A DNA stretch of 64,000 nt from Thinopyrum elongatum. Its lineage: Eukaryota > Streptophyta > Magnoliopsida > Poales > Poaceae. The DNA lies in NCBI GenBank assembly GCA_011799875.1, contig CM022303.1, forward strand, positions 296,806,362 to 296,870,361, given 5' to 3'. Below the pieces are notes generated by a model that made no database searches, was not told the DNA's origin, and saw only the letters and a list, made by a program, of their open reading frames with translations. The position numbers were made by a program, and so were the translations under genes. Shown piece after piece: positions 21,693-33,301 of the stretch. Numbering within the stretch: position 1 is the stretch's first letter; the number at the start of each line of letters is the position of its first letter.

Positions 21693-22101
21693 TGATGAGG
21701 ACATGGCTACCTTGGATACGACAAAAAATATTGCATACATGCATATTTGTGAGGTGATTTCTTATAAGAATTATGCAATAATTTATTTATGTTATTCGGA
21801 ACAAAAATACTTCACCTATTTTTATTTCATGTCTAAATGCAGAATTGCTGAACACTTGTACAAACTACATGTGAAGACAAAGGAAAAGGAAATGATTAGG
21901 TGTTGTTCAAGAAGTCGTCTCGCGTCAAAGGAAATGACTTTTTGTTATTCAAAAAGTCCTCTCACGTCACTTTTGGCCTAAGAGAAGATAGAGTCCAAGT
22001 CCCCCATGTTCTGGACTCAGATTCAGACTGCACACACATACCTGACTCAAAACGCCAAGAACTCTTTCATCCGGACTCCAAATTGGGTGATTCTTTTTTG
22101 G
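21693..22101 (+). repeat. 3' LTR (partial) of gag-only element
   Basis: Matches the first 410 bases of the LTR at 17806, then stops abruptly at 22101. Confidence 0.8.
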
Positions 22102-23129
22102 GATTTCTATTTTCGTGCCCCCGCTTCCTTAGTTGTGCTCAGTTTTGCCCCGCCCAACTAACATTGCTCACTTCTGCCCTCCCCCTCCACCACCTGCTCA
22201 CAAAAGCCCAAACAAAACACTTTCTTCCGGTCAAAGCCTTTGACCGTTACCTCCTGAGTAGTGGGGCCGTGTGATATCCTAACAGGTGGGGTCGGTCTAC
22301 TCTCTCTCACAACACTGTTGACATGATAGAATCTTGACACGGGGGTCGAGGCAACTTATGACATGTGGAGCCACGTGATACCTTGATTGGTGGGGTCGGG
22401 CCACTCTCTCTCCCCACAATGTTGATGCGGGATATCCTGACATGTGGGGCTGGGGCAACTTATGATAGGTGGGGCTGCCGCAACTAGCAAATAGCTCCCG
22501 TGTGACGTATTTCACACGTATTGGAAGCAGAGCAATATCATTCACAACAATTGTTCATATATCATGCGTATTGAAAGCAGAGTAATATAATTCGCAACAA
22601 TTGTTCATATTTCACGCGTATCAAAGACAAGCAGGACCCACAACTTATCCACCTCGGCATGGGACCCATAGCTTGTCCACTGAGCGTGAGACCCACCACA
22701 TATCCACCTCAGAGCGGGACCCACCACTAGCATACCCAACCAAATCTATGCGTATGAAAAAATGTCCATTCCAAGCGCTCACTGTCCGGCCCGTGTCCAC
22801 TTTCGGCCCACGGCCGCCGGCGCTTGCCCCTCTTCTGCCGCTGCCAGATGGGTCATTCACGCCAACTCCTTCAAGCCACGGAGCACCCCACCGATCCAAC
22901 CAATCAGGTCGCCTCTCGCGGATTGACCATGTGTAACCCTAGCGCCTGATCCAAACCATCCACGCACAACGATCCAATGGCCTGGAGGGTGCGGGGTTTC
23001 AGGGGTTTTGAGATGGGTTTCAGGGGTTTTGAGAGGATTTCAGGGGTTAGGGTTGAGCATAAGTAATTTAAAAAATATAAAAATATAAAACTTGCGCACA
23101 TCATCATTTTATGTGACTAGGTTTCTAGG
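22102..23129. other. Mutator-type element end with local duplications
   Basis: Begins gggatttctattttcgtgcc, which resembles ends of Triticeae MULEs, though no inverted partner is in the window. It contains two rounds of direct duplication: a roughly 100-bp unit (gtggggccgtgtgata at 22261 and gtggagccacgtgata at 22361) and a 53-bp unit (cgtattggaagcagag at 22518 and cgtattgaaagcagag at 22568). A third, shorter repeat of tttcaggggttttgaga lies at 22996-23050. No gene. Confidence 0.5.
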
Positions 23130-24150
23130 AAAAATGTAAAACTAGATGCACTTCATGTACAAATTGGACCATCTCTTTCGAAGTATGAGGGTTTCGCACG
23201 AAAACTCAGCTGTTACAAAGATGTTTCATTTTTTTAAACTTGTTTCAACTCCAGATTTTTGTGTGTGTTCAATATGAAACATTCAAAGTCACATCCTCAA
23301 ATTTCAACTCTTTCTGACTTCATTTGCTATTTTTCATGCATTTAATAATTTTTTTGAGCTAAATGACCCTGAAATTGGAAAGCACTACAGATGAACTCTG
23401 AAAAGGTTGAAACTTGGCATGGTATCATAAGTTCACATACATAGCATGTGTTAAAAAGTTGATAGGGTTACGGCAAAAACTGGATGCACTTCATGTACAA
23501 ACTGGACCATCCCTTTCGAAGTATCAGGGTTTCGAACGAAAACTCACCTGTTACAAAGACATTTCATTTTCTTAAACTTATTTCAACTCTAGATTTTTTG
23601 TGTGTTCAATATGAACCATTCAAAGTCACATCCTCAAATTTCAACCATTTCTGACTTCATTTGCTATTTTCATGCATTTAATGATCTTTTGAGCTAAATG
23701 ACCCTAAAATTAAAAAGCACTACAGATGAACTCTGAAAAAGTTGAAACTTGGCATGGTATCGTTATTTCACCTACATAGCATGTGCTAAAAAGTTGAGAG
23801 GGCTACGGCAAAAAATGGATGCACTTCATGTACAAACTGGACCATCTCTTTCAAAGTATCAGGGTTCCGGACAAAAACTCAGCTGTTACAAACATATTTC
23901 ATTTTTAATACTTATTTCAACTCTAGACTTTTTGTGTGTTCAATATGAACCATTCAAATCCACACCCTCAAATTTGAACTCTTTCTGACTCCATTTGCCA
24001 TTTTTCATGCATTTAATGATTTTTTTAGATAAATGACCCTGAAATAGAAAAGCACCATAGATGAACTCTAAAAAGGTTGAAACTTGGCATGCTATCATCA
24101 TTTCACCTACATATCATGTGATAAAAAGCTGAGAGGAATGCGATGAGTTT
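23130..24150. repeat. Tandem repeat, three units of about 336 bp
   Basis: The phrase gatgcacttcatgtacaaa starts at 23145, 23483 and 23818, giving spacings of 338 and 335. The full units align along their length, including ttgaaacttggcatggtatc and catgcatttaat. Units differ by scattered substitutions and short gaps. No coding content. Confidence 0.9.
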
Positions 24151-24577
24151 TTTTAAAAAAGTTTTCACAAAATGGACTACTATGTATGAGGATTCATGCA
24201 TTTCAAGTCAAATGACCAAGTTCATGGCCATATCCATGGCACACTTCATGGTAAGGGAACTATATTTGGCATAAGAGTAAAAGGCACTGGCGGTCAGAGA
24301 ACTTGTCCTTCGGGTGCACTTAAGTCACACTACTTGCAAACCGGAAAAACCCGTCACAGAACTTGCATTGCGGGTGCATCCAGGTCACATTGGCCATCTG
24401 GACCGGCCAGCCGCCCGGTTTTCTCTGTTTCTTTGCACAAAAGCCCCTGGTGGTTTATTATGAGGGTTGTATTGCAAAAAGGATATTTTATAAAAATGCC
24501 CTTTCCCCCGTTCCCCTTATCGATCCAGAATCGGAACCCTAGTTCCCAAATCGAAAACCAAATCCCTAGCCTGCTAC
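24151..24577. promoter_or_regulatory. 5' region of the DUF4283-like ORF
   Basis: Contains a 60-bp direct duplication (agaacttgtccttcgggtgc at 24299; agaacttgcattgcgggtgc at 24359) in a context like MULE terminal regions, followed by ttttataaaaatgccc near 24484-24500. The TATAAAA there is about 85 bases upstream of the ATG at 24578 and is a possible TATA box. Confidence 0.35.
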
Positions 24578-25678
24578 ATGGGTGGCGGCGTTGATGGCAG
24601 CGAGACCGAGAGTTGTGGCGGCGTCCCTTCTGTCCAGAGCAGCGGTAGCTCTCCCGTCAGAAGTAGCCGCTCCACTGTCGCTATGGCAGGCAGTGTGGCA
24701 AGCGCCGACGTCAGCGAGGAGAGCGTTGCACTGTGTAGTCGTGCCGTCATCGCTGGAGGTAGTGGCGGCACTGTCATTCCAGTGAGGTCCTCCGCGCCGG
24801 TCATGGGATCGTCTCGCATCCCGGACTCGCGTGTCTTCCCTCAGGAGGTGCGGCGGCGCGGTGAGCCAGATTTGCGCCCCACGCGAGGCCGCGTTCTCAT
24901 CGCTTGCACTGCTGGCATGGCAGCGCTAGAGCAGGCATTCCACAGGCGAGCGTTGTATGCCACCATCATTGGACAACCATGGAGCATGGTGACGCCGGAG
25001 GCACTCGCCGCGGCGATGGCGTCTCATTGTGCCATCCGGCCGGCGGCCATGAAGGTGGAGGTGACCAGCCCACCATTCCACTTTTTCGTGCGCTTTGACT
25101 CGCTGGAGGATTGCACTCATGTGGTGCTCGCATCGGAGCAGGTGCGTTGCGGCGGTAGCAGAATTAGTTTTCAACGTTGGTCAAGTTTGTCGCGTGGTAG
25201 GCCGTAGAAGATGGAGTACAAGACGACGCTGAGTTTGGAGGGGCTCCCGGAAGAGGCCTGGGGCCCGGATACCGTCAACCTGGTGCTCACCGGTGTCGAT
25301 GGTGAGCTCATCGACATGCTCCTGGCTACTGACAAGTGGGTGCTACCCTGCATGGCGTGGCTACACAACCCTAGTGATGTTCTGAAGGTGCTCACTTTCT
25401 CTGTTCTGGCTCCTCCTCTGCAACCTTGGACGCCAGACTCCGACGACGAGAATGCTCATTCACCGCCGTGCCTGAACTCTCCAACTGATCGTGGCACCAT
25501 TGATTTTCTAGTGACCATGCATGTCAAGGAGGTCATCGACCGTGGCCCATTGCTAACTGAAGGGTTGCCTGACGAGTTACTCCCCGACGAAGATGCTGAT
25601 CTCAGCCGCAAGCACACTTTCACAACCTGGCGCGGCAAGATAGATGGTACTGGACCTGGACCATATGGTAAAGCTTAA
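24578..25678 (+). pseudogene. DUF4283-like ORF in the MULE region, one in-frame stop
   Basis: A single frame of 366 codons broken only by TAG at 25205-25207. The N-terminus is Ser/Gly/Ala-rich. Codons about 105-205 look like DUF4283, an RRM-like fold common in plant transposon-linked proteins: FHRRALYATIIG, the VTPEALAAAMASHCAI helix, FHFFVRFDSLEDCTHVV, then RISFQRWSSLSRG. After the stop the frame continues KTTLSLEGLPEEAWG, the usual next block in this protein type, then LATDKWVLPCMAWLHNPSD and an acidic tail. It faces the MULE transposase tail-to-tail with about 430 bases between stop codons. Function unknown; nucleic-acid binding is an inference from the fold. It could also be a captured host gene. 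Confidence 0.6.
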
Positions 25679-26111
25679 GCGCGAAGAAGTGCAGATGTAG
25701 TGTTGGATATGCAGGAGTTGGAGTTGAGTATGTTTTAGTTGATTTGTCAGTGAAAGTGTGTGTTATGTTCTGAACTTGTTAGTGTAAGAGTTCGTATTGT
25801 AAGAGCTATCATTTGTGTTAATGTAAGAGATCTATATGTTAAGAATCAGTGATCTGTTGCATGTTGTGTTATGAAAATGGGCTAAACTTTCTCTGTTTAT
25901 AAGTTCATAACTAAACTGTAGCAAATTCATTGCAAAAAAGAAGTGTGGGAAGATTCGAACAGGATCTCAGCACCTAGCTTACTGAATAGAATTTTGTAGC
26001 AACATACCATTACATACGGCTGTCAAGTTTCAGTTTTTTACCAAAAGGCCATCACAAAAGATGTTCAGTCTTAAGGACCATAGTTCTACAACATAACAAA
26101 ATAAAAGCATT
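25679..26111. other. Intergenic region between convergent ORFs
   Basis: AT-rich, no ORF. It would contain both 3' ends: plus-strand T/A-rich sequence near 25735-25870 and the minus-strand 3' flank of the transposase near 26040-26110. Confidence 0.5.
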
Positions 26112-27680
26112 TCACTCTTCATCTGCTGGAGCTCCTTGTGTAGATTGGAATTCTGTTTGCTCATATTCTTCTTGTAGATTTCTGCTTGATCCTTCACCAA
26201 ACAGGAGCCACTCCATTCCCCTTGTTTTTGTTGTTTTCTTTGTTCTTCCCAGGCCCCTTGTTCTTGTTGAAGTTTCCCTTGCCGTTCTTGCAGAAGCACC
26301 TCTTCCTCCTCTGGCTGCTGGTGCAACACCTCTTGCTCTACTGCCTCTACCTGCTGGTGGAGCACCTCTACCTCTGCCTGCTGGTCCAGAACCTCTTGCT
26401 CCTCTGCCTCTGCCTTGATGTGTGCCTTGTGCTGGTTGTGCAACAAATGTGGCAGCAGGTAAGTTGGCTCTATGCTGTGCTACAAAGGCATGTTCATCTG
26501 GTATTTGGTGCACCCTAGAAACAGGAACTCCTTTTGCAGGTCCCTGCATACAGTCATCAGGTAATGAAATTGCAGTAAACGTGAAAGAAAATAACAAAAT
26601 TATATTTTAAATACCTCATGTGACAAAATGTGCACCATGCTATCTTTTTGTTGTGTTGGGTCCAATTGTGGCTTCAGATTTCTCTACTGGATGTGCTAAG
26701 AAACAAAAATATATTGTCAGGTATTGTAACTTGTTTTTCTTTCAGTTTCAACTAAAGAATAATGTACTTACAGTTAGGATCACTGGGTAGTCAACATCTC
26801 CATTGGCATCAACAACCATTTTGGACTTCTTCTTTTTTGCCTTTTCCATCATTTCTTCTACCTGTTCCCTCATTTTGTTAGTAGGCTTTCTCTTCCTGCC
26901 CTTGGAAATTTGTGCTCTAGGTTGTGGGTCGGTAGGTTGATCTGTAGTTGTGCTCCTCTCACTAGGTTGCTCTGTCCTCTCACTAGGTTGCTCTACAGCT
27001 GATTGCTCATTTTGTTGTACCTGTTCCTCCTCCTCTGCAACTTCTCTTAGTACAATAGCTTTCAGTTGTGAGCATCCACTCCTGTTATGCCCAGCTGCTT
27101 TGCAATACCCACAGTGCATAATAGCACCATGCCTGCTGAGTTTAGTGCCATCCTCACTCTCCTCTGGTTGTTGCCTTCTGTTCTTCCTCCTCCTCCCAGC
27201 TCTTGTCTCATAGTGTGGTGGCAATATAGGTACAACATTAACTGGAGCCCAGTCATCTTTGTCTCTAGTTGGATACACATGAAGTCCATAAGCACATAGA
27301 TATATCTGCAATGAGTAACAGGAAGACACCATAGTCTCAGGCCTAATTCTTTCATGTCTACAGCAAGCACATGCATGGCTACATGGAATTCCAGTCAGTT
27401 GCCATCTTCTGCAAGTACAGGTGTGCATGTTCAGCTCCACTATGTAGGTTTTCTCATTTGACAAAACACCAAAGACACCCATGCCTGATTCTTCTGGGTG
27501 GTAGTGGGCTGACAAATCCACATTCTTCCTAAGCTTGTCTCTAATTTTGGGAGTTATATTCCCTGACCATTTCTGTAGAGCTTCTTTTTTCTTTGTCATG
27601 TGCCTATGCATGACCTGAGGTTTTATTCTCTCAAACATAGACATGACTGGTAGCTCTCTGGCCTCTAAGATGTACCTATA

Positions 27681-27786
27681 TGCAGTAAAAAAATTGCATT
27701 AAAATTCAGTAAAAGAACCTTGCATTAAAATTTAGTAAAAGAAATTGCATTAAAATTCAGTTATAGAAATTCCATTAAATTAGTTA
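27681..27786. repeat. Degenerate minisatellite in transposase intron
   Basis: About four units of 26 bp built on attaaaattcagtaaaagaa and ttgc, filling the intron between exons 3 and 4. Confidence 0.65.
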
Positions 27787-28095
27787 CCTGTTCAAGACTT
27801 CACATGTATTGTTAAGAAGAATGTCACATTTTGGAAATACATTAAAATATGCCCTTGACCATTGATTTGGTGGCTTCTCCTCCAACCATTTATATGCCTC
27901 AGGATTGTCTTGGCTTAGCTTCTCCATATTCTGCTAAAAAATAGTTGGTGTGGTAGATTTTGCACAAGCCCAGAGTTGCTGCCTGATAGTCTCTCCCTTG
28001 TGTACTGCATGTAGGTTTTGGTACAGGTGTCTAACACAAAACCTGTGCTCAGAGTCATGGAAATACTCCTGTACAACTTTGATGAGCCCCTAATT

Positions 28096-28250
28096 ACAGA
28101 AAAGTTTAGTTATAGAAAGTGCAGAAAAGTTCAGTAATAGAAATTGCAGAAAAGTTCAGTTATATAAATAGCTACAACAGCAGTATAGTTCAGTTAAAGA
28201 AATTGCTACAAATGCAGTGAAGTTAATTAAAAGAAATGGCTACAAATTGC
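28096..28250. repeat. Degenerate minisatellite in transposase intron
   Basis: Two clean 25-bp units (agaaaagttcagtaatagaa plus attgc type) followed by longer, diverged ones, filling the intron between exons 2 and 3. The core ttcagttatagaaattgc is shared with the next intron. Confidence 0.65.
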
Positions 28251-28512
28251 TACCTTCTGTTTATCACTCATAATGGTGAAATTGCTTGTGTTCAGAATAT
28301 TAAGATCTTGCTTTAGTGTAGCTAGGAACCAAGCCCATGATGCATGGCACTCTGTCTCCACTAGTGCCATTGCAATTGGATATATAGAATCATTCCCATC
28401 CATACCTACTGCAGTTAGTAACTGACCACCATATTTTGCCTTTATAAATGTGCTATCAAGGCATATAATGGGCCTGCAACCCTTGAGCCATCCTATCTTG
28501 CAGGCTGCAAGA

Positions 28513-30102
28513 TGATACGTCTCCAACGTATCTATAATTTTTTATTGTTCCATGCTATTATATTATCTGTTTTGGATGTTTTATATGCATTAATATGCTA
28601 TTTTATATTATTTTTGGGACTAACCTATTAACCTAGAGCCCAGTGCCAGTTCCTGTTTTTTCCCTATTATTGAGTTTCACAGAAAAGGAATACCAAATGG
28701 AGTCCAAACGGAATAAAACTTTCGCGATGATCTTTCTTGGACCAAAAGGAAACCAGGAGACTTGGAGATGAAGTCGTAGGAGCCGCGAGGCGGCCACAAG
28801 GACGGAGGGCGCGCCCAGGGGGTAGGGCACGCCCCCTACCCTTGTGGGCCCCTCGTGCACCCCCTGACCTAATTCTTTCGCCTATATATACTCATATATG
28901 CCCAAACCACCAGAGGCATCCACGAAAATACTTTTCCACCACCGCAACCTTTTGTACCCGTGAGATCCCATCTAGGGGCCTTTTCCAGCGTCCTGCCGGA
29001 GGGGGATTCGATCATGGTGGGCTTCTACATCAACACCATTGCCCTTCCGATGAAGCGTGAGTAGTTTACCTCAGACCTACGGGTCCATAGCTAGTAGCTA
29101 GATGGCTTCTTCTCTCTCTTTGATTCTCAATACCATGTTCTCCTCGATATTCTTGGAGATCTATTCGATGTAATAATTTTTGGCGGTGTGTTTGCCGAGA
29201 TCCGATGAATTGTGGATTTATGATCAGCTTATCTATGAATATTATTTGAATCTTCTCTGGATTCTTTTATGCATGATTTGATATCTTTGTAATTCTCTTC
29301 GAACTATCGGTTTGGTTTGGCCAACTAGATTGGTTTTTCTTGCAATGGGAGAAGTGCTTAGCTTTGGGTTCAATCTTGCGATGTCCTTTCCCAGTGACAG
29401 TAGGGGCAGCAAGGCACGTATTGTATTGTTGCCATCGAGGATAAAAAGATGGGATTTTCATCATATTGCTTGAGTTAATTCCTCTACATCATGTCATCTT
29501 ACTTAATGTGTTACTCCGTTCTTTATGAACTTAATACTCTAGATGCATGCTGGATAGCGGTCGATGTGTGGAGTAATAGTAGTAGATGCAGAATCATTTC
29601 GGTCTACTTGACACGGACGTGATGCCTATATTCATGATCATTGCCTTAGATATCATCATAACTTTGCGCTTTTCTATCAATTCCTCGGCAGTAATTTGTT
29701 CACCCACCGTATTATTTGCTATCTTGAGAGAAGCCTCTAGTGAAACCTATGGCCCCGGGTCTATTTTCCATCATACAATCTTCTACTTTCCAATCTACGA
29801 GTTTCCGATCTACTATTTTGCAATCTTTTACTTTCTGATCTATAAACCAAAAATATTTACTTTATCGTTTATCTATCTCTATCAGATCTCACTTTTGCAA
29901 ATAACCGTGAAGGGATTGACAACCCCTTTATCGCATTGGGTGCAAGTTGTTTGATTGCTTGTGCAGGTATTCGGTGATTTGTGCGTTGTCTCCTACTGGA
30001 TTGATACCTTGGTTCTCAAACTGAGGGAAATACTTATCTCTACTTTGCTGCATCACCCTTTCCTCTTCAAGGGAAAAACCAACGCAAGCACAAGAAGTAG
30101 CA
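28513..30102 (+). repeat. Solo LTR of a Sabrina/WHAM-like Gypsy element
   Basis: 1590 bp starting tgatacgtctccaacgtatc and ending agaagtagca, flanked by the 5-bp duplication caaga (28508-28512 and 30103-30107). The start is a familiar Triticeae Gypsy LTR start. It lies inside transposase exon 2; removing it and one caaga leaves the flanking sequence in one frame (…CYFSL | ACKIGWLKGC). It is a product of LTR-LTR recombination. Confidence 0.9.
28883..28890 (+). promoter_or_regulatory. Putative TATA box in solo LTR
   Basis: TATATATA in gcctatatatactc, 370 bases into the LTR. Confidence 0.45.
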
Positions 30103-31817
30103 CAAGACTAAAGTAACATGTGCTAAACAATCCATGCTCTAGGTTCAGATAGAAAGAAGATCCTGGGTTGCTAGTTCTCAATTCATGTGTATATTTCCAG
30201 AGAAGTGTATATTGCTTCACCTCATCCCCATGCACCACTTCCAATACTGCTTTCCTAGCTCTCCCAAGTTTGTGCCTGCTTACTTCCATGTTATATTTCT
30301 TCCTCACTTTCCTTCCAAATGTAGACAATGACATCTTGTCATTGTCTCTGAACTTCTCTACATAATTCTTTGCCAGAAAGGGGGATGTCAGTTCTTTCAC
30401 ATCCCAAACCTTCTCACAGTTGTGCTCTCCAACGAATGTCTTCACAAGAAAGGACTGTGTCCTGTTATCTGCCACAGCCACCAATTTCCAAGGGCATCCC
30501 TCTGAACATATTGCCTCAAACCTCTGTTTGTTGTTTCTCTTTTTCTTGATTTGCACTCTATTCTTCACTGCATAATGCGCTACTGCTTTCCTCACTAGCT
30601 CAACTGAATCAAAGACCATCCCTACTTTGAATTGAGGATTTTCCATGTCAACAAATGGGTTAAATGTTTTGAACTTGTATATGGGTTTCTCTTTCTGTTT
30701 CTTCTTCTTGTACTCCTCATCATCAGAGTCACTCTTGTGCATTTTCTCCAAATCTTCCTCTTCTGGGAGCTGTAAATCATCTTCAGTGACATCATCTATG
30801 CCTGGAACATGTCTGTACTCAGCTCCTATTTGCTTCCCCTTCTCAAACAATGCATCCTGCACAACATCATCTACATTCTTGTCATACAAATCATCATCTT
30901 CATCCATTGCATAATAACTGTCATACCAAGTTGGATCAGTCTCTAAATCACATTCCGAGTCCTCTTCTTAATCTTCTGAGTTATCTGAAATTTCTGTATT
31001 TTTAGGATCCTCTACAGTACCTGAATCTGGCATTTTTCCTAAATTTTCAGCAATATCTGCAATACCTTCTATGCTCTCTGATTTCATGTGCCTCAATTTC
31101 TCTTTTCTTATAGGGCAGTATTACTGGAGGCAGTTCAGGCCCAGCCCTATAAGCAATGTCATCTTCCTCACTTCTTTTCACATGATTCACAAATAAAACA
31201 AGGACCTTAGAATGCACAGAAGCTCTTGCCATCTTGAGACAGTCAAATTCAAAGTCAATTGGGACCAGATTAGCTAGTGTTCTACCAGGTGGGCACCACA
31301 ACACAATTTCTAGCTGATCAAGTACATAGTTTAACTGCTGAAGCATATAGTCAATCATATCATTGCAGAAAGTGTTCCTGTCAAGGTTATCAAACAATGA
31401 TACTTTCTCATCCAAATATGCTAAGTTAATTCCTTTCCCCATGAAGAAACCACCATGATGCAGCTCTATAGTGAATTTTGGTGAATCAAAACCTACATTG
31501 CAAAATAGACGATGAGCGGCAGCAAAATTCACAAACCCTAGCAGTCAGCCCAAGAAACCTAAGGGCCTAATACTAGAAAATAAGAGCATAAACTAACTAC
31601 TGATCATTCAAAAACTAAGATATAGATAAGAACTTGGAGGGAGTGTCAATCATCCTCAATCGCGGCGGCAGAAAACCCTAGCTAATTGGGGGGAGGAGCG
31701 GTGGGGGAGGGGGGGTCTGAGGACTCACCATACATCGGGCCTCCATGCCCTTCCGTCCTCAACATCAACAGCTCCATCCATGCCGCTTGTTCCCTTGCCG
31801 CTGACGAGCTCGGCGTA

Positions 31818-33223
31818 TGATACATCTCCGTCGTATCTACTTTTCCTAATGCTTTTGCTCTTGTTTTGGACTCTAATTTGCATGATTTGAATGAAACTAA
31901 CCTGGACTGACGCTGTTTTCAGCAGAACTACCATGGTGTTGTTTTTGTGCAGAAATAAAAGTTATCAGAATGGAACGAAACTTTTTGGAGAATTATTTCA
32001 GAATATATAAAAAATACTAGAGCCAAGAACCACCGGAGGGGGGCCTGGGTGAGCACAACCCACCAGGGCACCCCCCTCTAGGTGCGCCCAGGTGGGTTGT
32101 GCCCACCTGGTGGCCCCGCAGACCCTGATTCCGATGCTATAAAATCCTATTTTTGGAGAAAAATCAGGGAGAAAGTTTCATCGCGTTTCACGATACGGAG
32201 CCGCCGCCACCTCCTGTTCTTCATCGGGAGGCCTAGTCTGGAGCCCGTTCGGGGCTCCAGAGAGGGGGATCTTTGGTCGTCGTCATCACCAGCCCTTCTC
32301 CATCGCCAATTCCATGATGCTCCCCACCGGGAGTGAGTAATTCCTTCGTAGGCTCACTGGTCGGTGAGGAGTTGGATGATATTCATCATGTAATTGAGTT
32401 AGTTTTGTTAGGGCTTGATCCCTAGTATGCACTATGTTCTCAGCTTGATGTTGTTATGACTTTGCCATGCTTAATGCTTGTCACTTTGGGCCCGAGTGCC
32501 ATGATTTCAGATCTGAACTGTTTATGTTTTCACTATTATATCTATGTTCTATATCTGATCTTGCAAGTCATATTCACCTATTACGTGTTATGATCTGTAA
32601 ACCCATGGGTGACAATAATCGGGATACTTTCCGGTGATGACCGTAGTTTGAGGAGTTCATGTATTCACTATGTGTTAATGCTTTGTTCTAGTTCTCTATT
32701 AAAAGGAGGCCTTAATATCCCTTAGTTTCCTTATGGACCCCGCTGCCACGGGAGGGTACGACAAAAGATGCCATGGAAGTTCTTTCCATAAGCACGTATG
32801 ACTATTTACGGAATACATGCCTACATTATATTTATGAACTGGAGCTAGTTTTGTATCGCCCTAGGTTATGACTGTTATATGATGGATATCGTCCAACGAA
32901 TTCACCGATCCAATGCCTACAAATTTTCCACATATTGTTCTTGCTAAGTTACTACTACTGTTGCCACTGTTACACTTGCTACAAAATCATTGCTATCACT
33001 GTTACCGTTACTGCTACTATTATCACTGCTATCAAAACTATCATATTATTGTGCTAGTGATCACTTTGCTGCAGATATTTCATCTCCAGGTGTGGTTGAA
33101 TTGACAACTCAGCTGCTAATACTTAAAAATATTCTTTGGCTCCCCTTGTGTCGAATCTATAAATTTGGGTTGAATACTCTACCCTCGAAAACTGTTGTGA
33201 TCCCCTATACTTGTGGGTTATCA
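31818..33223 (+). repeat. 5' LTR of the Sabrina-like element
   Basis: 1406 bp, start tgatacatctccg, end gtgggttatca. TATAAAA at 32138-32144 is a good core promoter candidate. It is largely alignable with the reverse complement of 14887-15912. Confidence 0.85.
32138..32144 (+). promoter_or_regulatory. Putative LTR TATA box
   Basis: TATAAAA in gatgctataaaatcc, 320 bases into the LTR. Confidence 0.5.
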
Positions 33224-33233
33224 AGACCTTTTT

Positions 33234-33251
33234 CTGGCACCGTTGCCAGGG
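33234..33251 (+). other. Primer-binding site
   Basis: tggcaccgttgccaggga, 10 bases after the LTR; differs at two positions from the site at 14859-14875 (cgcc to cacc, cggg to cagg). Confidence 0.75.
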
Positions 33252-33301
33252 AGCATAGCTATATTTGTTGATTCACTTGGGATTATTATCTATTTATCAC
33301 T

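Larger units (their letters stand above)
17806..22101 (+). mobile_element. Non-autonomous gag-only LTR retrotransposon
   Basis: LTR 17806-18819 (TGATGAGG…CTCCATCA), primer-binding site 18822-18830, internal region of about 2.9 kb with a single gag-like frame, polypurine tract 21680-21692, and the first 409 bases of the 3' LTR (21693-22101), after which an unrelated end (gggatttctattttcg) begins. No protease, RT or integrase motif is visible. The 5' LTR interrupts the Harbinger element; catgg at 17801-17805 would be the target site. Confidence 0.8.
26112..31817 (-). pseudogene. Mutator-like (mudrA-type) transposase gene, multi-exon, interrupted
   Basis: Cut-and-paste transposase of a MULE. 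Exons inferred from splice signals and frame: exon 1 31729-31817 (start lost), exon 2 31492-28254 (holding the solo LTR), exon 3 28089-27788, exon 4 27675-26772, an uncertain small exon near 26700-26620, last exon 26543-26112. Domains in order: PB1-like N-terminus (FTIELHHGGFFMGKG), acidic linker, MuDR DNA-binding region (FKVGMVFDSVELVRKAVAHY), catalytic core (PIICLDSTFIKAKYGGQLL), SWIM zinc finger (CTCRRWQLTGIPCSHAC), CCHC knuckle (CGYCKAAGHNRSGC) and a Gly/Arg-rich tail. Damage: a frameshift near 31110, TAA near 30970, a stop near 27935 in exon 3, and the 1590-bp LTR. Exon 1 is cut by the Gypsy element at 31818. The gene's 5' end and the right MULE terminus lie beyond that insertion, outside the window. 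Confidence 0.8.

Noticed and set aside
22996..23055. caggggtttt/ggggttaggg run resembling telomere repeat
   Set aside because: Unit is about 24 bp and not TTTAGGG; only one ttaggg present. A local duplication, not telomeric.
26186..26518. 110-codon plus-strand Leu/Phe-rich frame
   Set aside because: Shadow of the Gly/Arg-rich transposase tail on the minus strand.
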